Source: Clostridia bacterium (GTDB lineage: Bacteria; Bacillota; Clostridia; Oscillospirales; Acutalibacteraceae). From it: a stretch of 64,000 bases of DNA. The notes beneath the pieces are model-generated. The model saw only the letters and a list, made by a program, of their open reading frames with translations, had not been told where the DNA came from and searched no databases. Made by a program: the position numbers and the translations under genes. Location of the stretch: NCBI GenBank assembly GCA_017502085.1, contig JAFVVQ010000010.1, forward strand, positions 1-64,000, written 5' to 3'. Shown here piece after piece: positions 9,385 through 18,500 of this stretch; position 1 is the stretch's first letter; each line of letters starts with the position of its first letter.

Positions 9385-10596
9385 ATGGGACTCGACAAAA
9401 ATTTCAACCCAACACTCAGATTTTTCGTTGTAAGTGACGTTCATTATAAGGATGAACACAGCATTGAGCGTGACAGAATGGAAAAGGCAATCAAAACCGT
9501 CTATGCTCTCAGCGACGGTGAGAGCTACAACAAAGTAGACGCGCTCTACGTTGTCGGTGACTTTGCCAACAGTGGCACAAGACCGCAGATGACTGCGTTC
9601 AAGGATACTCTTGACAAGAATCTCAGACCCGGAACAGACTATACGCTTTCACTTGCAAGTCACGAATTCGGTTCGGAAGGCGAGGAGGCGGCTCTGCAGA
9701 AGTTTGCCGAAATTTTCGCACAGGAGCCCGATTCACACAAGATAATCAACGGCTATCATTTCATCAGTGTAACCTGCACTAACGGATGCCATTTTGACGA
9801 GAAAAAACAAACTTGGGTGGCAGAGGAACTCGCAAAAGCAGCCAAAGATGATCCGAAACGTCCGATTTTCTTCTTCCAGCACCCTCATATTATGGGAACT
9901 GTTTACGGAAGTGCAAACTGGGGTGAGGATGAACTGACCGCAATTCTTATGAATTATCCGCAGATTATTGACTTCTCGGGACACTCTCACGCGCCTATAA
10001 ATGACCCCCGCTCAATTCATCAGAGGCACTTCACCTGCCTCGGTACAGGTACTCTGAGCTATTTTGAACTCGACGAATTTGATAAGGTTTACGGTACGGT
10101 TCCTCCCAACGACGATATCGCCGCACAGATGCTCATCGTTGAAGCGGATGCAGAGGGCAGAGTCAGAATCTATCCCTATGATCTTATCACAGATAACTTC
10201 TTTCCCTTCACATGGAAGATTGATTCCGCCTGGGATGTGGACAGCTATCTCTATACGGATGCAAGATACAGAACAGAAAAAGCACCGTGGTTCGATGCGG
10301 ACGCAAAGCTTGAAATCAAGAATGTAAAGGCGGATGGCTTTACAGCTGAGTTCGATCAGGCGAAGGTTGAAGAAGAATATGTCGACGATTATAATGTTTA
10401 TGTGAAGACTGCAGACGGCGTAACCGTGCGCAATTCCACAATCTGGAGTGAATATTACTTTTACAATATGCCGGAGAAACTCAGCGTTTCTTTTGACGGT
10501 CTTGCAAGCGGGGAGTACCATGTTGAAATCTATGCAAACAGTTTCTGGAAAACACGTTGCAAGAAGCCTCTTGTAAGTGATATTATCAGACTTTAA
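9385..10596 (+). CDS. Calcineurin-like metallophosphoesterase, cytoplasmic
   Basis: A 403-residue protein with the metallophosphoesterase fold. Visible motifs are SDVHY (Asp18, His20), VVGDF (Asp59), QHPH (His166) and GHSH (His200, His202). The usual GNHD/E motif is replaced by ASHE (residues 91-94), so the conserved metal-ligand Asn is a Ser. The last third (from about residue 275) looks like a beta-sandwich. No signal peptide is present. No ordinary promoter is evident after the upstream terminator, and the start codon is flush with a hairpin. Family members cleave phosphomono- or diesters; the substrate here cannot be told, and activity may be altered. Confidence 0.82.
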   Translation: MGLDKNFNPTLRFFVVSDVHYKDEHSIERDRMEKAIKTVYALSDGESYNKVDALYVVGDFANSGTRPQMTAFKDTLDKNLRPGTDYTLSLASHEFGSEGEEAALQKFAEIFAQEPDSHKIINGYHFISVTCTNGCHFDEKKQTWVAEELAKAAKDDPKRPIFFFQHPHIMGTVYGSANWGEDELTAILMNYPQIIDFSGHSHAPINDPRSIHQRHFTCLGTGTLSYFELDEFDKVYGTVPPNDDIAAQMLIVEADAEGRVRIYPYDLITDNFFPFTWKIDSAWDVDSYLYTDARYRTEKAPWFDADAKLEIKNVKADGFTAEFDQAKVEEEYVDDYNVYVKTADGVTVRNSTIWSEYYFYNMPEKLSVSFDGLASGEYHVEIYANSFWKTRCKKPLVSDIIRL

Positions 10597-10605
10597 TTTT
10601 TTGAA

Positions 10606-10651
10606 TCAGGCGGAGTAAGGAAATTTTTCGTATTCCGCTTGATTTTTTTTT
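10606..10651 (+). terminator. Terminator after the phosphoesterase gene
   Basis: TCAGGCGGAGTA (10606-10617) pairs with TATTCCGCTTGA (10631-10642), allowing G-U pairs, followed by nine T residues. Confidence 0.9.
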
Positions 10652-10678
10652 GCGATTATATTAAGATTATTCTATAAT
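10650..10678 (+). promoter_or_regulatory. Promoter of the sugar symporter gene
   Basis: TTGCGA (10650-10655), a 17-base spacer and TATAAT (10673-10678). It starts at the end of the preceding terminator's T run. Confidence 0.6.
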
Positions 10679-10743
10679 TTCATCATAATGGTGTTATATA
10701 TGCTCAGGACACCGTAACAACATCTGAACGGAGGGTGAATGTT

Positions 10744-12249
10744 TTGGCGGAAGACATCAAAAATGTTTCTGATGTGGCTGTGGACGGCGATGCCGTTCTC
10801 CGACAGTTCAACAATCAGAATAAAAACTATCTCAGTCCCAAGCATTACGTAGCTTATATTCTTTCGGGTATGGGCGATACTATGTGGAACACTTTCAGCT
10901 CGAAGCTGTTCTTCTTTGCTACGCAGTTCCTCGGAATCAATGCAAAAACCTGGGGTCTTGCTGAAACAGTCAGTTTTATTGCCGATACGGTAGACAATGC
11001 GTTTTCGGGTCTTATCATTGACAGGACGAGAACACGATGGGGCAGAGTCAGACCTTATATCGTTCTCACACTGCCTTTCTGGGTGTTGGGTTCGCTTTCA
11101 CCGTGGCTCCTTCCCTCGAATATGCCGCAGACGACTCTTTTTATTACATTTCTCGCCTTTCATTACATTGCTTCAATCGCAAGATCATTCTACGATACAA
11201 GCTATCAGATAATTCTTTTCAACATAACCCCTAATCCGATTGAACGAAACCGACTGATCGCAACGGATGCTTACGCAGATCTTGTCGGTGTATGGATACC
11301 GTCGCTGTTTTCGGGAGTTGTTGTTGACTTCTTGCCTCAGATTATCGGAGTCGGTTCGAGAAGTGTATATACGGGCGGCGCAATTTTCTTTGCGGTTTGT
11401 GTTATTGCTTTCAGAACCTACGGTTTCTTCTCGCTCAAAGAAAGAATGCCTCTTTCAACAAGACAGGAAATGAATCAGATGGGTCTTATACAGACTATCA
11501 AATCCATCGGCACTTGCCGTCCCATGTGGGTTTTGCTTATCAAGAACTTTTTCGGTGTGGGTAAGGGCACAGGCACGATGGTCGAAGACTTCTTCTGGCT
11601 CAACTGTATGGGCAGACTTTCTTACGGAACAATTGCAGGTCTTTTCACGGGTCTGCCGAGTTATTTTGTTCTGCCGCTTGCTCCGAAGCTCACAAAGAAA
11701 TTCGGACTCAGAAATCTTGCGGCGGGCAGTTATATGTTCTGCGGCATCTGTTATTTTGTTATGTGGCTTGTGGGTTATAAGCCTTTCGGCAAGGATCACC
11801 TGATACTCAATCTTATCTGGATTATCGTTGCGCTGACTTTCTGCGGTTCGCTCAACAGCATTCAGAGATATTGCGGTACGGCACTCAACGGTGACCTTTA
11901 TGATTACGTTGAATGGAAGTCGGGTATCCGTAACGAGGCAACAATCACTGCTGCAATGAGCTATTTCAAGCTTGTTTCGGATGCTGCCGCAAAGATGATC
12001 AGTGCACTTGCGGTTGCTGCTATTCATTACGTGCCTCTTATTGATGCCAACGGTATTCAGGTGCCCCAGACCGATCCCGGCATGCTGGCGGGAATCTGGA
12101 CAGTGTTCGCACTTGCTCCCGCAATCGGACGTTTTATGAAGGGCATTACACTTCTCTTCTTCAACGTTCACGGCGAAACAAAAGATACGATGATGTATGA
12201 ACTGGCAAAAATCAGAGCAGCAAAGAGTATTGACACCAATGCAGACTGA
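10744..12249 (+). CDS. GPH-family sugar:cation symporter (MFS superfamily)
   Basis: A 501-residue, about 12-helix transporter. Features of the glycoside-pentoside-hexuronide (MelB-like) family are the cytoplasmic RTRTRWGRVRPYIV segment near residue 90 (the RxxxGxxRP signature) and GDLYDYVEWKSGIRNEATI near residue 385. Such proteins import glycosides or uronides with H+ or Na+. I chose the TTG at 10744 because CGGAGGG ends 8 bases upstream; a GTG at 10735 would overlap that ribosome site. It is transcribed alone. The substrate is unknown; the cytoplasmic phosphoesterase upstream does not identify it. Confidence 0.88.
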   Translation: MAEDIKNVSDVAVDGDAVLRQFNNQNKNYLSPKHYVAYILSGMGDTMWNTFSSKLFFFATQFLGINAKTWGLAETVSFIADTVDNAFSGLIIDRTRTRWGRVRPYIVLTLPFWVLGSLSPWLLPSNMPQTTLFITFLAFHYIASIARSFYDTSYQIILFNITPNPIERNRLIATDAYADLVGVWIPSLFSGVVVDFLPQIIGVGSRSVYTGGAIFFAVCVIAFRTYGFFSLKERMPLSTRQEMNQMGLIQTIKSIGTCRPMWVLLIKNFFGVGKGTGTMVEDFFWLNCMGRLSYGTIAGLFTGLPSYFVLPLAPKLTKKFGLRNLAAGSYMFCGICYFVMWLVGYKPFGKDHLILNLIWIIVALTFCGSLNSIQRYCGTALNGDLYDYVEWKSGIRNEATITAAMSYFKLVSDAAAKMISALAVAAIHYVPLIDANGIQVPQTDPGMLAGIWTVFALAPAIGRFMKGITLLFFNVHGETKDTMMYELAKIRAAKSIDTNAD

Positions 12250-12280
12250 TCCTAAATGCCGAATAAGAATAATGACGTTG

Positions 12281-12316
12281 AATCGGTCCTGTTGGATTTT
12301 TCCGGCAGGACCGATT
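12281..12316 (+). terminator. Perfect hairpin after the symporter, without T run
   Basis: An 11-bp perfect stem (AATCGGTCCTG with CAGGACCGATT) lies 31 bases after the stop. No T tract follows at once, so it may stabilise the mRNA 3' end rather than terminate. The rest of 12317-12510 is AT-rich and holds the next promoter. Confidence 0.5.
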
Positions 12317-12418
12317 GGTGCTTTCTCGGATAAAAGGCTTTCGTACATATTTGACAAATTGACCAAATAAAAGAATAAAAATTTGCCTATAATATTATAT
12401 TAATATAATAAAAAAGAC

Positions 12419-12447
12419 TTGAAAAAAGAACAACGATATGTTAAAAT
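12419..12447 (+). promoter_or_regulatory. Promoter of the giant repeat protein gene
   Basis: TTGAAA (12419-12424), a 17-base spacer and TAAAAT (12442-12447), about 64 bases before the start codon. Confidence 0.65.
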
Positions 12448-12510
12448 GACTTGTATTATATGAAAGTGTCTGCAAAATAGCTTTCATAAGTGTTCAAGGA
12501 GGAAATGCAT

Positions 12511-15500
12511 ATGACACTCTTTAAGAAATCATTGGCTTTGGTTCTTGCCATCGCAATGATATTCAGCACCATGTCTGTAATGGGCTATGCTGCGAATGAC
12601 GGTTCTGCCGGCATCAAGTATTTCGCTCATATGAATGCAGACGGAACAGTCGGTACCCACACCGATGGCAACGGCTATGAATTCGTTGTCAAGTTCTTCC
12701 GTCAGGTTGACGGTGAATGGGTCGAAACAGAAAAGGCTGCTCCCGGCGAAAAGGTTATTGCCAGAGTTTTCGTCGGTACAGAGTTTGACGTTACGTCATC
12801 TGTTGTTGCTCTTACTGCTTTCGATCTCAACTATCTTGATATTACTCAGAAGGGTTCGAACTACGTACTTACAGTCAACACAAACAACAAGTCCGGTATT
12901 TCGTTCTCAAGCTTAAGCGTAGGTAGTACTTTTGAAGACCCCTACAAAAATGCAAAGCTCAAGCCCTATTTCACAAAGCCCGGTATCGTGGATGACGGCT
13001 CAGGTAACGTAACTGAGTCTTACTTTGTTCCTTACAGCTACTTCAAAGATGCTGACGGAAACATCGACAAGGGTATTGTGATTGCCGGTTCATCAATCGA
13101 TACTGCCAGTAAGATCGGTCCTCTTGATGTTTCTGACTGGACATACTCACTCGAGTTCACAGTCAAGTCGAACGATTACGTAAGAAACCCTGAAAACAAG
13201 GGCTTCGTATCAGTTCCTCTTGAGTTTGCCAGCCAGAAGGAAATCAAGGACGGTGTTTACGGTGCACCTGCAACGGGTATCACAAACATCGCAAAGGTTG
13301 GTTCCGATGCCGTCGACCTCAACACATGCTTCTCATTTGAAGAGTGGTACACATACGGTGAAACAACTCCCGGCTATATCAGCGTTCACAGCAATGCAAC
13401 GTTTGATCCCGTAGCAGAAGAAGGCGGTTACTTTGCAGACAATTCCGCTACAAAGGTTGTTTCCGGTGTTATCGGTGAAGATAATATTGCTCTCGGCAGC
13501 GTTACTCCTCTCAACGATAAGGGTAAGAAGTTCGTAGGCTGGTCACTCACAAAGGGTGGCGAGGTTATCCCGGTTTCCGAGTATTCATCCGTTTTCTTTG
13601 ATTATGATGATGTTACATTCTATGCTGTATGGGAAGACGATGAAGTCACCACCTATTACACATATGAAGTTTATCAGATGAATCCTGACGGAACTTATCC
13701 CGAGGCACCTATCTCACAGAGTTTCTATGAGAAGGCAGGCGAGACCATCACCGTCAAGGAAACAGACGCTCCCGAAAACTTCTATCTCGATACAACTGCT
13801 TCAAATATTCTCACAGGAGTTGTCAACGCAGATAATTCAACAGTCCTCAGAGCATATTTTGCAAGAAAACAATATAAGGCAACATATCATTTCACAGACA
13901 ACAACGGTCCTCAGACAGATATAATCGTTCTTAACTTCGGTCAGACTATTCCCGAGTTTACGGCTGTTCCCGGCGGTCCCGTTGTTCCCGGCAAGGTATT
14001 TGAGGGATGGTCAACAAGCGAAACCGAAAACATCGCAGCTCCCGTCGTAATGCCCGGTAATGATATTGACCTCTATCCTATTTATTCCGATATTCTGTAC
14101 ACATATGTATATGATGCAGATGGCGGTAAGTTTGCAGACAACGAGGAATTCAAGAGTTTCGTTTATAAATATGGCGAAGTACCCGCTACATTCGATGAAA
14201 TCCCCGTCAAGGAAGGCTATGAGTTCTCCTGCTGGGATGAAAATCTTCCTGCAACGGTAACAGAAGACCTCACTTTCACAGCTATTTATAATGCAGGCAA
14301 CTACACTGTTACATTCGTTGACAGTGAAGGCAAAGTTCTTTCAGAAGAAACATTTGAATACGGCACAGAGATTTCAGAGGCTTATATCCCTGAAGGTTAT
14401 AAGGCGGATGCATGGACACTTGATAACGGTGTTGTAGCAGAATTCCCCTTCACTCTCACAGAGGATGTGACTCTCAACGCAACTGACGATGCCAACCTTT
14501 ACAATGTAAAATTCCTTGTAGACGGTGAAGTTTACGAAGAATATCAGATTGAAAGCGGCAGCGATGTTGTTGTTCCCGATGAAGATCCTGCTGACAAGAC
14601 AGGCTATAAGTTTGTAATGTGGGATCCCGATCCCGTCGGTCAGATCGTTGACGAAGAGGATCTTGTTTTTGAAGCAATCTTCGTTAAGGGCGAATATGTT
14701 CTCTCCTTCGATACAGACGGAGGCACACCCGTTGATGCAATCACCGCAGTTTACGGCGAAAACATTGCCGATAAGCTTCCCGGCGAAAACGCAACATCCA
14801 AGGAAGGTTACACCTTCGCAGGTTGGGATACAAAGCTTCCCGAAACAATGCCCGGCGAAAACACCGTTGTCAAGGCTCTCTGGATTGCAAATGCTTACAG
14901 CGTTAAGTTTGTCAACGGTCTCACAGGTGCGGAAATCGAAACAGTTTCCGGTGAATTCGGTGCAACAGTTATCGCTCCCGCTCTTCCCGAAGAAGCAGGT
15001 TATACATTTGCTTGGGACGTAACTCCTCCCGCAACAATTCCCGCAAAGAATGAAAAGGGCGAAGTTATGGCTAACGGCGGTGTTATGACAGTAACAGCCG
15101 TTCCCACCGCAGCAGACGTAACAATCACATTCAACACAAACGGCGGTACACCCGCTGAAATGGCTCAGATCGGCGGCAAGGCTCACGCAGATATCACTCC
15201 CGCAATCACAGAACCCACAGCTCCCGAAGGAATGCATTTCGCAGGCTGGAATGACGGTAAGGGCAACGTAGTTGAAACTCCCGTCAAGTTCCCCGCAGAA
15301 AGCGTAACTCTCACAGCAGTTTATAAGAATAATTCCTACACAGCAACTTATGACCCCGATGGCGGCGTGTTTGCTGATAATACAACAGCTAACAAGACAT
15401 TTACAGTAGAATACGGTGCAGAAGTTCCCGCACCCGCAGCACCCACAAAGAAGAACTTCGTATTCAAAGGCTGGTCACCCGTTGTTACAACTATGCCCGC

Positions 15501-18500
15501 CAAGGATACAACCTTCACAGCTCAGTGGGAGCCCATCGGTCCCGTTGATTACACAATCACTGTTTATGCAGTCAACCCCGCAACCGGTGAGTATCTTGAT
15601 GCTATCGTAAACAACTACAAGGCTGAAGTAGGCACAAAGCTTCAGATTCTTGAAAAGGGCAGTGCAGTTCCCGACGGCGTAACAGCTATCTGGTACGAAG
15701 ACCTCTACACATCGAGCACCAACGTTCCCGATGTTGCAAACGCAGGCAACGTTCTTTCAGTTGAAATCGACTCCGATGCAGACAATGCTCTTGTTGCATA
15801 CTTCAAACTTGCAACATATTCAGCAGCATTCGATGCAAACGGCGGTGCATTCACAAATGCTCCCGCTGACGATACACGTTATGACGGCAACCAGTTCGTA
15901 GCAGAAGGCACATACGGTGAAGAAGTTGAACTTCCCGTTGAACCTAAAATGGAAGGCTATGATTTCGTAGGCTGGAAAGATGGCGAGACCGGTTTTGTTT
16001 ACACAGACGAAGTTCCCGCATTTGCAGGTGACGTTGACTACTCGGCAGAGTGGAAAATCAAGACCTATGACATTACCTTCACAGTAACAGACGAAGAAGG
16101 CAACGTAGTATTCGAAGAAACCGTAACATTTGAACACGGTGAAGAAGTAGTTGCTCCCGAATACACTCCCGAAGACGGTTATAAGTTCGACGGTTGGGAT
16201 ATCCCTGCAGGCACAAAAGCAGAGGATGCTGATGATTACAGCAATGCAGCAGACCTCGTCGAGTATGATGTTAAGTACGTTGCAATCAGCGGTGTTCCTG
16301 CAGGTGCAACAATTCCTGAAGCTACAATCAAGGCATTCAAGGAAACATTTGACGTAGGTGCTGCAACAGTTCCCGCAGGCTACACATTTAATGGTTGGTT
16401 CATTAACAGTGCTTCAGGCGCGAAGGCTGACGCAACTTACACAATGACTGCTGCACCCGTAACATTCTACGGTGAATTCACTGCAAATACTTATAGCATC
16501 AACTATGACGTTGCAGGCGGTGATTATCTTGCAGCAACTCCCGTAACATTCGGTGCTCCCGTAACTGACATCACCGTTCCCACCAAGGAAGGCTATACCT
16601 TCAAGGGTTGGGTTGATGTACAGGGCGAAGCAGTAACTGATGATAAGGGTAAGGTTATTGATACAGAATTCACAATGCCCGCAGAGGATATTCTCCTCAA
16701 GGCAACATGGGAAAAGAATCCCACATTCCATAATGTAATATATACCTATAATATAGCAGGTATTGCAGAAGTTCCTGCAACCGCAACAAACATTCAGGCA
16801 GGAACAACTTATACTCTCGCAGCTGCACCCGCAGATACTGCAGAATACAGATTCACCGGCTGGTTCTATAACAGCAACAAGGTAACTGAAATTGTTATGC
16901 CCGCAGCCGATGCTTATATCATCGGTATCTGGGAACCCATCGTAGCAGAAACATTCACTCTTACTCTTGATGCTAACGGCGGTAAGTTCGCTGATAACAC
17001 AGATAAGAATGAGTCTCAGCATCAGAAGAATGCTGACATCAGCGCTTTCAATGCACTTGTTCCCACAAGAGAAGGCTATACCTTCAAGGGTTGGGATAAG
17101 GCTCTCACAGTAATGCTCGGTGAAGCTCTCACCGTTAAGGCAGTATGGGAAGTTGAAAAGTATGTTATCAACTTCAACACAAACGGTGGTTCGGAAGTAC
17201 CTTCTATGGAAGTTACCTACGGCCAGACCGTAACAGCTCCCGCAAATCCCACAAAGGACGGTTATGATTTCGTTGCATGGACACCTGCTCTTCCCACAAC
17301 AATGGGAGATATCGGTGATGCCGGTTCAAGTCTGACAGTTGAAGCAACATGGGAAGCAAAGAAATATCCCGTTTCACTTGATGCAAACGGCGGTCTTCTT
17401 TCAAACGGTGACGAAACATTTGAAATGAACGAAGTTGCTTTTGACACAGTTCTTTCAACAGTAGCTCCCGTTGCTGATCCCACAAGAGATGGCTTCAAGT
17501 TCCTTGGCTGGAAGGCAACAGGTGTTACAGGTTACGTAACAATTCCCGCAACACAGCCCGTTGGCGGCCTCAGCTTAACAGCAGATTGGGAAGCTCTTGA
17601 TAATACAATCAGCTTCGACGCAAACGGTGGCAAGTCAGTTGCAGATATGAATGTCAAGACAGGCGAAACAGTTACCCAGCTTCCCGTAACAACCAAGGAA
17701 GGCAACGAATTCCTCGGCTGGATGGATGCAGACGGCAAACTTGTAACTGATAAGGACGGTAAGTTCACAACAACGTTCGTAATGCCTGCTGATGACGTTA
17801 AGTTCACAGCATCATGGAAGATCAAGTCAGCAGCGGTTGAATATGTATTTGAAGGTGAAGTTCCCTCAGGTGCAACTCTTCCCGCAGGTGGCACATATGA
17901 ATACGGTGCAACAGTAACAGTTGAACCCGCTCCCTCAGCAGAAGGCTACACATTTGATGGTTGGTATAACGGCACAACTCCCGTTGCTCCCGGTTCAACC
18001 TTCAAGATGGGTGAAGAAAAAGTTACTCTTACAGGTAAGTGGACAAAGGATGTTGTCAAGACTTATAAGGTAACATTCAACGCAGCCGGCGGTACATTTG
18101 TTGACGGTAAGACCAGCTGGGTATATGAACTCAAGGATGGCGATCCCATCGTTAAGCCCGCAGATACAGACCTTTCAAGAGAAGGCTATGAATTCTCAGG
18201 CTGGACACCCACAGTTCCCTCAAATGTAGATGGCAAAGACCTCACATTCTCGGCTGTTTGGAACGTATCCGATACAAGAAAGAACCTTGTTGCAAATGCA
18301 AACGGCGGTAAGTATAGCGACGGCACATCAGTTAAGAACCACAAGTTCAATGCAGGTGAAATGGTTAACGGTGCTATCGAAGAGCCCACAAGAGACAACT
18401 ATGTATTCGACGGTTGGAACGGTCTCAATGCTGACGGCACAATGCCTTCATCTGATACAACTATCACTGCAAAGTGGGTTGCAAAGGTAACAATCGATCC

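Noticed and set aside
11455-12366. Minus-strand open frame of about 300 codons opposite the GPH symporter
   Set aside because: It is rich in Cys, His and Arg without hydrophobic or motif pattern, has no ribosome site, and is a shadow of a clear transporter gene.
14374-15237. Cysteine-rich open frames on the minus strand opposite the giant repeat gene
   Set aside because: Repeated GCA, GTT and ACA codons on the plus strand produce Cys-rich antisense frames; no start signal or family resemblance is present.
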